From Allacma fusca (taxonomy: Eukaryota; Arthropoda; Collembola; Symphypleona; Sminthuridae), in NCBI GenBank assembly GCA_947179485.1, contig OX359245.1, forward strand, positions 47,665,067 through 47,729,066: DNA of 64,000 nucleotides. The letters are read 5' to 3'. Under the pieces are notes generated by a model. The model was not told the DNA's origin. It was given only the letters and a program-made list of their open reading frames with translations, and did not search any database. A program made the translations under genes and the position numbers. Of this stretch, positions 38,240 to 49,500 are shown piece by piece (positions within the stretch are counted from its first letter, which is position 1; every line of letters begins with the position of its first letter).

Positions 38240-39236
38240 GCCAGATGTTTACCTCTGCATAATTTAAGCTCAAATATTGATTTACAATAAATTGTCAAAT
38301 TTATCCCGAAATTTTGATCTGACTTAAAAGGAATTATAAAAAGTTCCTTAAAGTGTAAATAACTCTTCCTTGCATCTTCCGAAATAATTATAATTATTAT
38401 TCTTTTGATTGATTATTAAAATACAGTTGAAAAGGTATATTCCGCAATAAAAATTGAAATAATTTAACTAATTTAGCTCAATTTGTCAAATTTAAATGTA
38501 CAGTGTTACCAGTGTTTGTTATTGCAATTTTTAGCCCCTTATTGTAATTCGTATTATGAACAGAGGTTGGTTCGTAAAATATTTACAAGTCGGTAGCATA
38601 TAAAATATACTTGAGGAATCAGGCTCAATATTGAAAACACCAACTCTAGAAACAGGAGTTTGCGCTATTTGCAAGTTTATCAAAGTTTTGAAATCGTTCA
38701 CGTTTTCATACAATTCTATTAAGCTAAGTTGTAACTCAATAATTTATTTCCAAATTCTAGTGTTATAGATTTAACTGTCTATTCGTTTCAACTTCTTCAA
38801 GTAGATGTGGATCCAGGTATTTATTCCACTTGCAAAAACATATCCCGTCTCTTCTGCAATACTGTCAACATAGCGTGGCGTTTAATATGTATTTTTTATT
38901 GGATCCAGTTACAGTAGTAGTTTTATGACTAATGGAATTTTAAAAGTAAAGTGCATATTTTTTCCTGCCCGAAACCCTCCACAATTGGATTTATTAAATA
39001 CATCTTCAACCGCGACTACTATGTACTTCGTGCTGCTTTATCTTAAATGTGAAACTGTGCTGAAAAAGCCTAAACAAAATATCAGGGAACGTTGACACGC
39101 TGGAAAAAGATTTCCTAAAATTTGAAACAATTTAATTTTCTTCTTTAGAAAATGTCGTCATTTGCGCTACGGACGTAGTGAATTTTTTCAACATTCATTT
39201 TATCATTCAATACACACACGTGATCGGCAACTACGG
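38240..39236 (+). repeat. R1, copy 3, left part, split by the LTR element
   Basis: Parallels 25,945-27,030 from AGATGTTTACCTCTGCATA through TTTTTAGCCCCTTATTG to TTTTATCATTCA. The LTR retrotransposon then begins at 39,237 after ACGG. The remaining R1 sequence resumes after 52,889 with AATCATGCGTCC. R1 is therefore older than the insertion. Confidence 0.75.
39233..39236. repeat. Target-site duplication ACGG, left copy
   Basis: ACGG directly precedes the LTR here and directly follows the other LTR at 52886-52889. A 4-bp duplication is usual for Ty3/gypsy integrase. Confidence 0.85.
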
Positions 39237-39493
39237 TGTGAGCACCCAGGCTTCCTAAAACTCTAGGTTACAAACTATACTTAAACTATCCTAAAACTAT
39301 GGTGGTTTGTGCCAATAAATGGAGACACGTCCTCACGGTTTAACGGCTAACAGGGTTCTCTCCTTTATTCATACTCTTTCCCACTCACTCATCACAAACC
39401 CACTTGCGCACTCTCCAGTGCCGCATCCTCACACACCCATACCCTAAGTCTATACAAATACATAATCATAAATATTATTAGATGCTCCTCTCA
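39237..39493 (-). repeat. 3' LTR (257 bp)
   Basis: Begins TGTGAGCACCCAGGC and ends GATGCTCCTCTCA on the plus strand. The part at 39361-39493 is identical over 133 bp to the other LTR, whereas 39237-39360 is clearly diverged from it, with several indels. In sense orientation it carries a TATA-like TATTTGTATA (39460-39451) and AATAAA (39369-39364). AATAAA is also present on the plus strand at 39314-39319. Confidence 0.93.
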
Positions 39494-39510
39494 TTATCCC
39501 CCTCCCCACA
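39494..39510 (-). promoter_or_regulatory. Polypurine tract
   Basis: Read on the minus strand, TGTGGGGAGGGGGATAA abuts the 3' LTR. A purine-rich tract in this position primes plus-strand DNA synthesis in LTR elements and confirms the orientation. Confidence 0.85.
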
Positions 39511-39798
39511 TTTTCAATCGTCCCGATTGATGCTAGGTCGCGGTTCAGGTTCTGAAGAGTCCCTTATTAACAAAAAAAATAAATGCCTCTGCAACACCAG
39601 GGCTAAAACAAAAATATCTTTACAGAACAAAATAAAAATTCCCGGAATTCATTTCTAACATATAAATTCATCTGAGGCACAAATATCATTACATAGGCGA
39701 AACCATTAAATACATTTGATCCTTTTTCCTAAATACTACTGAACAATTCTCAGAACACCTCCAAAAAATGAACAAAAATATTATTTTCATCCTGGGTC

Positions 39799-40749
39799 TT
39801 AAATGAAATAATCTTCGCGTTCCCCTGGGTAAAGAGGACAATCCAGGGCTACATGACCTCCTTCTTCCTTACATTTGAAACACCCTGGGTGATCCATCAG
39901 GAAATGGCTGTCTTTACACACTCGTCCTCGACGATTCGTAAATCCGCATATGCGCCTGGGAAAGTTGTAAACTACTCCTGGTAGTTGCCTGCCCTCGAAA
40001 TCCCATGAGTACGCCACTTCTGTTCTCGAGATGTCGATCGGCTGGTACCACTCTGGTCTGAAAGGCCTACCGTGAATGTGCCTCATTCGATCAAAGACCC
40101 AGGCTTGGAACCTTCTAATGTCATTGGAATTCCCCATGATCCTCAACTGTCGGCACAGCACTCCTGACTGTTTCGGATCCAAAATTGCACAGCACAGATT
40201 GTCTCCCGAGATCCTATTTACGCGAGTCTGCCGTGGGATTGGGAAAATCTGATCCATTATAATATAATGGAAAAGAATGGAAGTATAAACTTCTCTGTTC
40301 CATACGGCCGGTGGCCTCGGTATGGCCGGCACCTCTCCCCATATCTCCTCTACTGGCAAGAATCTGACTTTCTTCAGCGGTGGCTCCAATCTTAATTGAG
40401 TCACCCATCCCCTCATCTCATTAACTTGTTGGAGTAACTTCTTAGCGTGTTCGAAGACCCATTTCGTCTCACTGGATTTAGCCAATTCCATAGATCCCTG
40501 GAAAATCTTCTGGACGCACTCGCCCACTAGTGTGGTCTGCTCCGGGTCAAGGTTTGGTGTTGGGACGTGTTTTTTCACCATGTCTAAAATCTCCCCCCAG
40601 AGTTCATTCACGGGTGCTTCCAGATCCTTGGATCCTTTCTCTAAATTCTCCTCCCAGATCTGTGAGATTTTGAAAGCCAGCCGGTTAACCTTTGACACCT
40701 GCACGCGGTGCTTCGCCTCCTCCACCGACATTTCCTGGAGAGCTGCCAT
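39799..40749 (-). CDS. Retroelement ORF4: zinc-knuckle-like accessory protein
   Basis: A 316-residue protein, last ORF of the LTR element, in the place usually occupied by env. I recognise no family. It has no signal peptide or membrane segment and is predicted soluble. The first ~120 residues look helical with many Lys and Glu. The C terminus is Cys/His-rich: Cys268, Cys278, His282, His287, then Cys290-x2-Cys293-x5-His299-x4-Cys304, one residue longer than the canonical CCHC knuckle of Gag. This suggests nucleic-acid binding. A strong splice acceptor, TTTTCTCTAACAG, lies a few bases before the ATG in the sense direction, and a donor is present in the leader, so it is probably made from a spliced subgenomic mRNA. 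Function is unknown; a second, Gag-like RNA-binding protein is one possibility. Confidence 0.8.
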   Translation of the reverse strand: MAALQEMSVEEAKHRVQVSKVNRLAFKISQIWEENLEKGSKDLEAPVNELWGEILDMVKKHVPTPNLDPEQTTLVGECVQKIFQGSMELAKSSETKWVFEHAKKLLQQVNEMRGWVTQLRLEPPLKKVRFLPVEEIWGEVPAIPRPPAVWNREVYTSILFHYIIMDQIFPIPRQTRVNRISGDNLCCAILDPKQSGVLCRQLRIMGNSNDIRRFQAWVFDRMRHIHGRPFRPEWYQPIDISRTEVAYSWDFEGRQLPGVVYNFPRRICGFTNRRGRVCKDSHFLMDHPGCFKCKEEGGHVALDCPLYPGEREDYFI

Positions 40750-40751
40750 TG

Positions 40752-40769
40752 CTGCTGTTAGAGAAAAGA
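40752..40769 (-). promoter_or_regulatory. Splice acceptor before ORF4
   Basis: Sense strand reads TTTTCTTTTCTCTAACAG, then CAGCAATGG with the ORF4 start. It is a pyrimidine tract plus CAG directly before the ATG. A matching donor AAG|GTGAGC is in the leader at 52,230. Confidence 0.6.
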
Positions 40770-41090
40770 AAATACCCCATGAAATTCCATTATAACTCCG
40801 TCAGCTTCCCCTTTGCAAGATAACCAACCACTGAGTCCATTCCCCCCACGAAAAAAAAATTAATAATAAAAAAAATCACGGGTGGCCTTCGCCTGAGTCC
40901 TCGACCAATCATTCACAGGTAAATACTTAACTAAAACAAAAATTTCCCCCGATAATACAATATTTGTTACCTGCACGTAGTTTAGCCAATTCTCGGGTTT
41001 ACTAGGAGTAGATTTTATTTCCTCTGGGCCTAAAAAAAATGACGCTTACTTAAAATGATCACTGCACTTGAAGTCACTGTACCTTTCCAG

Positions 41091-41300
41091 TCCATTACCA
41101 AACTCCCTCTGAAGAGATATGAGCGTGGCTTTCCACACTCTCGTGGTTATGGCTAGCGTCTTCATATTACCATAACTACCCGGAGCTTAATGCTAATTAT
41201 GTACGTTCCGCGTAGCCGTATACTGAGGTCTAAAGTTATCCTAACAATTATGAGAACAAGTAACCTGCCCAGTAATACTACAATGGATTATTACTATCAG
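41091..41300 (+). other. Candidate antisense exon in the ORF3-ORF4 gap
   Basis: On the strand opposite to gag-pol, an acceptor (CACTGTACCTTTCCAG) ends at 41090 and a perfect donor CAG|GTAAGT follows 41300. An ATG at 41199 opens a frame of 34 codons that runs to the donor in phase 0. Splicing is inferred only from sequence. Confidence 0.35.
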
Positions 41301-41373
41301 GTAAGTATTATGGTTTTATTCCAATGTGACAACTGCCAATTTTTACTGAATTAAATATAAGCTTATTTAATTT

Positions 41374-42285
41374 TTAATTCTCCAGGTTGTGTAACTTCGC
41401 ATGAGCCACCAGCTCCTGTAGGGTTGGAGTCTTGATCCCGCACGTAACGCACCGTGCCCAAGGGTTCATTTTGTGGATGCTCAGTGGACTGTCCGGAGTC
41501 TCAGTGCTCGTCTTCATCGCATCAGATGGACCCTCCTTGACCAAATCCATCTCCTCTGCCTTTGGGAGTGTGGCTGGAGTGTCAGCCACTTTGTTAAGTG
41601 GCTCCCAGTGTGCTTCTTTCCCCACGAAAAATTCCAGGGCGTCCAGGATGACCTGTCTCTCTCTGCCCCTCTCCAGTGTAATGGCCCTTCTCTTGTCACA
41701 GCCTGCTTCGTTGTTGACACAGGTTGCGTCCAGGCCACATGAGATGCAAAACTTCAGTGGGAGACCATCCAGCTTTAGTGTGAGCACTCTGTAGATTGCT
41801 CGGCATTGATCCCAGTCCGACAGTACCCTGTTACGTAGGTCATCCAAGTCAGCAGCCAAAAGTCCCGGATTATACTCTGGAAAAATTCCGGGTTTTCGTC
41901 TCAACTCGTACAGGCGGATCCGAAGCCCCTTGTGAGCGTTCATCTTGGTCAGTTCCAGGTAAGTATTGAAAAAATCTTCCCTGTACCCGTCTAACACTGC
42001 TTCAGTGGGGATGATCTTGTCCCGAAAATCTGTTCTCTCCCTGTGTAGTTGGGCCTGGTACGTCACAGATGGACTGCAGCAGTAAAACTTGGCCGCCCTT
42101 ATGGACTCCTCCAGTAGATAATCCAGGTCAGAATTTTTCTTTAATCTCGTCTCCATCTCCTGGATGAGGAGTTTGTTCACGGCGCTGCGCTCCAGAAACT
42201 CTCCTTCGACCTCCGGGTATCTTCTCGGCCCTGGCTGGATGGCTGTGGATTTCTCCCCTCCCTGGCTTATGGAATGATCCGCCAT
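41374..42285 (-). CDS. Retroelement ORF3: C2H2 zinc-finger-like accessory protein
   Basis: A 303-residue protein between pol and ORF4, starting at ATG 42285. I recognise no homologue. No signal peptide or membrane segment is seen, so it is not a conventional envelope protein. A Cys cluster lies at Cys180-x2-Cys183-x5-Cys189-x6-Cys196. The C terminus holds a good C2H2 zinc finger: Cys279-x2-Cys282-x12-His295-x3-His299. Between them is an acidic, Ser/Thr/Pro-rich linker. A nucleic-acid or chromatin role is plausible but unproven. No strong sense splice acceptor was found directly upstream, so its translation route is unclear. The frame is uninterrupted over 912 bp and its base composition is richer in G+C than the surrounding host DNA, like gag and pol. 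Confidence 0.8.
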   Translation of the reverse strand: MADHSISQGGEKSTAIQPGPRRYPEVEGEFLERSAVNKLLIQEMETRLKKNSDLDYLLEESIRAAKFYCCSPSVTYQAQLHRERTDFRDKIIPTEAVLDGYREDFFNTYLELTKMNAHKGLRIRLYELRRKPGIFPEYNPGLLAADLDDLRNRVLSDWDQCRAIYRVLTLKLDGLPLKFCISCGLDATCVNNEAGCDKRRAITLERGRERQVILDALEFFVGKEAHWEPLNKVADTPATLPKAEEMDLVKEGPSDAMKTSTETPDSPLSIHKMNPWARCVTCGIKTPTLQELVAHAKLHNLEN

Positions 42286-42316
42286 TATGGATCCGATGTG
42301 GCTTCTTTTTTTCCAG

Positions 42317-42328
42317 GAACAAGTGCAG
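42317..42328 (+). other. Candidate 12-bp antisense microexon
   Basis: CTTCTTTTTTTCCAG|GAACAAGTGCAG|GTAAAA: an acceptor and a donor flank 12 bases on the plus strand, just upstream of ORF3. Alone it is weak; its value lies in the series of paired signals in this gap. Confidence 0.2.
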
Positions 42329-42431
42329 GTAAAAAAAATACTTATTATAAATCATTGAATGTGTCCGACCCTACTCCTATCCTTTTGTCCCAGAAAATAA
42401 AGTACGGATTATATATATTTTTTTTTCTTAG

Positions 42432-42793
42432 GTGGACCTTCTGACCACTTCAATATATCTGTGTTTTTTAGAGAAATTAACCGGGGTTTTTTATCCTTCG
42501 TAGTAGATCTCTGGAGCACTAAATTATTTTATGTATATTTATATATAAAAAGTAGCAGGATTTTACCTTTTGCTGAGGGCGTAAAAATAATTTCTTTTGA
42601 AGGTTTGAGTCTCGCCCCAATAAAGTTAAAGAAAAGAATCCAGTGGATCAGAACTCCCAGGGAACCGTCACAACGAAGTATAACTTTTTATATTAAGGAA
42701 GATGCACCGAAAATGGACCAGGCTCTCTCAACCGTATCACACCAAATGAGACAAGCCCCATGGCTCAGCCATCGTATTTATAGATATTCCCAG
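42432..42793 (+). other. Candidate antisense coding exon
   Basis: On the plus strand a near-perfect acceptor (nine T, then CTTAG) ends at 42431 and a perfect donor CAG|GTAAGT follows 42793. One frame is open across all 362 bases and ends in phase 0. Joined to the next candidate exon (from 42981) it stays open for 13 more codons and then stops at 43020-43022. In AT-rich DNA an open exon this long, exactly bounded by two strong sites, is unlikely by chance. The encoded peptide is basic, hydrophobic at the start, and matches nothing I recognise. Frame linkage to upstream exons is not resolved: phase 0 from 42328 would stop at 42501. Confidence 0.45.
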
Positions 42794-42980
42794 GTAAGTA
42801 TTTACATATTAAAAAGTTTTTACTTTAGTCTAAAAAAAATGTATTTTACATTTTCTGCTCTCCTCTGTTTCCCTTATCGCACCTTACCCAAAACAATATT
42901 GTGTTTGTGCCCACGTGAGATTATTCCCTTTTTAAAATTAAACTAATTAACTAAATTTGTTTTTTCTTTACATTTCCCAG

Positions 42981-43116
42981 GTCATTTTCCGTAACCCTGG
43001 CTTCTTAGATCGAGCAACCTGACTCTATTCCAATGCAAATCCTGACGCGATTTGACTGTCCCTCGCGTGACAGTTCGGAGCTCTATGTTGTGAAGACGTA
43101 GAGTGAAGAAATACTG
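42981..43116 (+). other. Candidate antisense exon with stop codon
   Basis: The acceptor TTTCTTTACATTTCCCAG ends at 42980 and the donor CTG|GTAAGA follows 43116. In the frame entering from 42793 the stop TGA is at 43020-43022, so the rest would be 3' untranslated. A further acceptor-donor pair (ACTCCCAG at 43225, ACACAG|GTAC after 43261) follows. Confidence 0.35.
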
Positions 43117-43534
43117 GTAAGAAATTTTTAGAATAGTGAATAATTAGTGTAAAGGAAACACTTCTTAAATCCAATTTAAAATACCCAGGGCCTTACTTTT
43201 AAACAAAATATTTTTCTACTCCCAGTTGCTGCCGCATTTCCTTATTAGGTGTAATACACAGGTACACTGACCCCTATCTTATCCTATGCAATACTCAGGC
43301 TTAATATTTAGGTACCAAATATTTCCTAGAAAAACAGCTCAACTATACCCTATGCAAACCCAGGCAGGTTTATGTTTTATGACCAGCCGAGGCCTACAGG
43401 ACTTAGCATTTATCCCGGAGTACAAATAAGAAAAATAATTAAAAATGTTACAGTCTGGGCTCTCAATTGATTACCATACGGCGGGTCAACCTTCAGGCCA
43501 TAAGAAATAACACGGGCATTTCTTAGTCCACCAG

Positions 43535-46500
43535 CTATTTCCTTCGTCGCGAAAAATCCCCCGCTTGGTAAAATTGAGTCTGGGTGGTCGCTCTTCCCGT
43601 TCTCCTAGGCTCAATGACGCTAGCCACAGGGCTGGTTGCAAAAACTTTTTGAGCAATTAATTTAGCTGCTGGCCTAGCCGGGATTGGGTGGATTTCCATC
43701 TCAGGAATGGACTGGCGGCTAGTTCTTGAGGCCGTCTTCGAGGAAACCTTTGATCGGGATTCCCTTGCTGATGCTTGACTCGTTCTGGAATTCTCCTCAC
43801 TATCCCGGCGGAATTTCGGAACTTTGGATCTCGGGGGAAGTTTTTGATTGATTTGGGTCAGTCCAGGATTTACGACAGAAACTTGTCTGTCAGGGGATAT
43901 TCTCTCCACCGCAGCATGATACTCGGATGAAGCCCTGCTGTGGTTGGGCACATCCGGGGAATTGTTTATGTGGTTTTTTAACGCCTCCGCGAATGACAGT
44001 CTCTTCGCCACTGCCTCATCCTTTCCTGAGGAGTTTCGAGGAGTATTTGACCTCGAGGTCCTTCGGGTACTTGTTGTACTTCCATTACTGAGGCTGGGTG
44101 AATTATCTCTCGGGGAAACATTCTCCTCGTTCTCATCGGCCTTATTCCGAGCTTTCTTCCGAAGGGTGATAGAATCTTCTGAGGACTCGATTCTAGTTGG
44201 TGTTCCACTCATCTGAGTGGAGGATGGCACCGTCGTCTCCTCTCTCTCCGGGAAAGGCTTCATTAAAGGTAATCTGAACGGACTGTAGTCCATCTTCCTC
44301 TCAAATAAATCCGGAGAGGCATCATCGTTGACATGTGTAAATATCCTGGATCGATTTAGCTCTTCTGGAGATTCAGGTGAAAACTCGAACAACTTCCTTC
44401 CTTCTGTAGGGGTTGACGCTGCTATTGGGTTGCACGTTAATAATTCTGGGTGGTTCGTCAGGTTTCCCAACGGGTTCCTAGGGCTAAATGGAGACTTTTG
44501 TAATCCCCCTGATATATTTAGAGATTCCCTGGAACTTCCTGAAGCCAAACTAATATTCTGTCGGGAATCCCGGTAATTTTTGAAAGCCATTGAACTGTGC
44601 TTGGTTTCCGGGGAGTAATACTGGCTATCCTCCTCATTGTTCCTTGACTGGTCCGACTGAGATGTTTCCCGACTGTTGCTCTTTCCACTTGATCCCTTGG
44701 GAGATTTCTGGTGGTGGGGTGGTGGTGCTTTTCCACTCCCTGACTTTTGTGAGACACTTGGCTGAAGAAATTCTTCGTCTACCGGGATGACCTGAGGCTT
44801 TTCTTTGATAATCATATCAGCCTCTCCTGGTGCAGTGGGAATTAACTGGAACTCAATACTTGCCTTTCCACGGTAGTATTCAGTTAACTGCGAGTGGGAG
44901 GAATTTAATTCTTTAGGTAGGACTGCGGGAATATAAATATGTTCGACTCCTTTGCAGGGAGTATAATTAGTTTTAGTAAAGGGTTTAGTGTACAACTGGG
45001 GTTCCATTTCCGGAGTTACTTCCTTGCTGTTGACCCTTGATCGGTTGTCCTCACTCGGAGATCTTTCCGCGACTCTCGGTGAATTTGAAGGGGGTTCGGG
45101 AGTGTTCATTTGGTTGCCCTGAGGGGTAAACAATATTGGCGGGTCATCTCCGAGATCTGGGAGAATACTCGATGAGTCTTGTGTTTCATCGCGTAATGTA
45201 GGAGGCTCGACTTGAGAAAGTATTAAGTCCTCCTGGTCCTCACTAGAAACAGCAACGAAATTTGGCAGCACATTTAAATCCTGAAGTGGAGACTTACGCT
45301 GCAGCCTTTGATCATACTCTGGTGGGATTTCCAGCAACTCCCAAATTATTGAGCCTTCCTGGGATTCGATTAAATGAGTATCTGGTTGTGCCTGCGTCAG
45401 TTTTTCCTGTCTTGTGCGGGCTCTAGTCCTAATTGGTGATCTCTCGGAAATTATTGTTGGTCTCCTCTGGGATACAATTTGGTCGCTTTGAGAGTTAGGC
45501 GGGGGATTTTGTGGCGTCTTAGTTTGGTTCATTTCCTCTCGTATGATAGCAGCTAAGGGTCCCTCTTTCTGAACTGCCGGTACATGACTGCGGAGTATGT
45601 CTAGCAGGGGAATGGTATTCGCTGGATCTTCTCCCAGATCAAATGACAACAGAGACTCGCTCAACAGCTGAGGTCGTTTAGGATTTGGAGTATCTTTGAT
45701 CTCCTTACGAATTTCCTGGAAAGAAGTCTGATTTTGAAATTCAGTTAAGACTTTATGTTTAAAAACTTCGGCATACTCGTTTTGCCAGGCTACTGGGGGT
45801 TTATATGCTTTTAGTTTGTGGGAATGGACCCGGATTAATCTGTGCTTGTTTAATTGATTTCCTCTATACTCCACAACAAAGGAAGTTTCTCCTCGGGCTT
45901 CAACTATCTGGTATGGTCCTATCCAGTAGAGCTGGAGTCCCCTCCTTGACGAATCAGCGACCCAAACGAGATCGCCCACCTGGAAATTGTTTGGTTTTCG
46001 GTTTTTATTAAATTGCTTTGCTCTTTTCTCTTGCTCTCGGGTGGTGTTTAGGTTTGCCCTGAACACTCGGTCTCTCCTGATCTCTTCTCGTTCCTCTGGG
46101 CTGGGAGCTTGAATTACTTGAGCCGCTGCGGTTAGCAAATCCAATTTGGTCCTAGGCTGCACTGCATATACCAGACTAAAGGGAGTGTATTTTGTGACCT
46201 TGTGCACATGCTGATTGTGGGATTTGCACGCCAGGCCTAGTTTCTCGTCCCAGTCATCGCGGTACTTTGAGACATACTTCCTCAGGTACCGTTTGATCTC
46301 GGTATTGTTGCGCTCCACATTTCCATTAGATTCTGGGTGGTTTGGGGATATAAGGATGTGTTTCACGCCATGTTTCCTTAAAAATGATTGAAACTCTTTT
46401 CCCCTAAAATGGGGGCCATTATCGGAGACTATCATTGGTACAACTCCGATTTGATCAAAAATTAACTTTTTCAAAATTTTGCAGGAATCCCTGGCTGTAT

Positions 46501-49500
46501 TCGTTCGGCATGGGGCTGCCCAGGCAAAACGGCTGGTGTGGTCTATGGCCACAAATATATACCTGTTCCCAGACCTGGACTCCTCCATTGGACCAACATA
46601 GTCTATAGCGATCCTGGTAAAGACGTCATCCGGGGGAGGGACTATCTTCATAAGTCCTTGAGGTTTAGTTGTCCTGGGATTAGCTGTTTGACAAGTAACA
46701 CAGCCTTCGACGTATTTCAATATGTCCTCGCGCATATTGTTCCAGAAATAGCGCTTCATCAGTTTCTGGTAAGTTTTAAAAACTCCTACATGACCACCAT
46801 CTAGGGAATCATTGTGGGCTAACTTTAAAATGGGGCCTCTCAGGGTTGATGGTACCATTAATCGGTAAGGTTCACTCAGTTTGTAATCCACTCTGAACAA
46901 AAGTCCGTGAATTAGGGCATGTTTGGAATTAAAACGGTTATGGGAATTTCCGGTTCTTTCTCCGTGAGCTTCTAATTCTTCTATTATTTTTTTCAGGGTT
47001 GATTCTTTCCTCTGGTGCTCCTTAAAAATGTCAACGTTACCTCCGAGAATTATCTGGATAATGGGCTCTTCGCCAATGATTTGGTGAAGATTTTGATCCG
47101 AGACTGGGATCCTGATGGATCTGATGGGATATCTTGAAAGGCAGTCTACGTGGGGGATTTTTGACCCAGGCACGTAAACTATTTCCTTTTCTTGTTGGGC
47201 CATTTCTAGTTGCATCCGGGCGACTCTGGAATGGGGGTCCTTTAAATTAGTGAGGCACTGTAATGCCTTATGGTCCGTGTGAAGCTGAATTTTCCTCCCG
47301 TAAATATAGGGGCGGAACTGCTGAAAACCAAAAATACAGGCTAAGGCTTCTCGCTCTCCGGTGGTGTATTTTTGTTCCGCAGGTTTCATCAATCGTGAAG
47401 CATAGGCTATTGGGCGCCAGGTCTTGCCGTCTCGGGACTGCTCACAGGCAGCTCCTACTTGATAGTTACTTGCGTCTGTAACTACCCTGATTGTGGCTTC
47501 TGGATCAAAGTAGTCTAGAACTGGGGCTGAAATCATAGCCAACTTGAGCCTCTGAAAGGCTTCATCCTCAGGTTGTCCCCAATTAAAGCTGACATCTTTT
47601 TTTGCCAGATGGTGCAGGGGTCGAGCGATTTCTGCGAAATTACGTACGAACGTCCTGTAGTAATTGCAAAATCCTAGAAAGGACTGGACATCTTTTAAAT
47701 TCCTGGGAATCGGGAAGTCCTTAACGGCCTGGATCTTCTCCGGATCTGGCCCTGAACCTTCCCCGCTAATTACATGACCCAGGAAGTGAAGCTCGTTGAA
47801 TCCAAAGTGGCATTTGGATAATTTAAAGGTAAGGGAAAATTCTCGAGCTCTCTCCAAAACCATCTCCAGACGTACCAGCAACGTATCGAAGTCCGGAGCA
47901 AAAATAAGCAGGTCGTCGATGTACACCAGGGCGATGGTATACTTCAAATTTCCCAGTATGGAATCCATCATGCTCTGATATTCCGCGGGACTGTTCTTGT
48001 ATCCGAAGGGGAGCCGGTTGTAGCAAAAGTTCCCTCGGTGAGTAGAAAATGCCGTCTTCAGCTTGCTCTCCGGAGCCAGCAGAAGCTGAAGGAATCCTTG
48101 CAGGGCGTCCAACGTGATGAACCAAACTGCTCCTGAAAGGTGGTCCAAGCAGTCATCGACCCGGGGAATGGGGTATGTATTTTGCTCAACCTGGTCGTTG
48201 AGCTCCCGGAGGTCCACGCAAACCCGGTGTTGGAGGTTCCCGTGTTCGTCTCTCTTCTTGGGCACCACGATAACTGGGGAGTTATAGGGAGACACGCAAG
48301 GCTCGATTACCCCCAGCTTGAGGTTCCTCTCTACGTGCTCGTCCAGTACTTGTTTTTCTAGATGGGCAAGTCTGTACGAGTACTTGTGGAAGGGCTTCTT
48401 GTCACCAGTGTCAATCACCACAGGAGGAAAGTTGACCACTCCCAGTTCATCGTCGGACCTGGCAAAGTTATCTGAAAATTTGTTAATTACCTCCAGGATT
48501 CTTTGTCTCTGGTCATCGTCTAGGTTTGGTCCCAGCTTAATTTCTTCTAAAGAAAATGGCTTTCTTCTCTCTGGGCCCGTGATTTCTGGCGAAATCCATT
48601 TGTTCCGAGGGTCGTCCATTTGAATCAGGTTCGCATCATCAAAGGGTTCGTAATGTCCCAGGTATCGTATGGCTGGCATTGTGACATGTTGTTTAGTAGG
48701 ATTCAGGATAGCCGTTTGAGCTTTCCCATTTCTGAGTCTTAGGATGGTGTTCCCGAATAAAATCCCTTTTTGCTGATGGGGGTTGGCGGTCACTGTGATG
48801 TCTCCGGAAGCCGATGGGTCCCTGGAGTAAACGGTGATTTGTCGCCAAGACATCGCGGGAATTTCATGAGGGCGTTTGGTAAATACTGATTTGGAAATTC
48901 TCCTGATATTTTCAGGTTCACCCAGTGTGCTCATGGGAATGCCCTTGCTGCTGACTGGATGACTGTCCTGGTAATTGCTGGAGAACGATTGGGTTGAGGT
49001 ACTTGAATCCGAGGTAAAATCTTTATTTTTCCTCCTTTTCCTGTCATTTTTGGGTGGTGGTGAACTTGAACTTTCAATTTGAGATTCTTCTTCATTGAAA
49101 AGAATCAGGTCAGGCTCTGGGTTATGTTGTTGAATTTTGTCTTTGATTTCTGTCGAATTCCAGGTGGGCGTACTTGACTCTGTGAGAGGGCCGTCCAGAT
49201 CTATGAAACTCCAGTCGCTATTGGTTCCGATCCAACCTTCTTCGGAATCTTCGCCATACTGGTCATCTGATGGCAGATGTTGCTTCCCCTGGTACAAAAT
49301 GATGTGTTTTACTTTGTCCATTAGGAGTCCAAACCTCAGATTGAAGTTGTATCCCAGGAGCATGAGGGTATCCATGTCTTCAATAATACAAAATCTGTAA
49401 TTGTAAGGGGCGGAACATTCGTCATCAACATGAAAAAATAAAATGGCTGAGCGGTTGTAAGTACCGCCGCTTCCAGGGAGAACCATAGAAAAAGGTCTGG

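Noticed and set aside
39799-42285. ORF3 and ORF4 as an envelope gene
   Set aside because: No signal peptide, membrane segment or furin-like site; both end in zinc-binding patterns.
42128-42355. 75-codon minus-strand ORF overlapping the start of ORF3
   Set aside because: Low complexity and in another frame; ORF3 explains the region.
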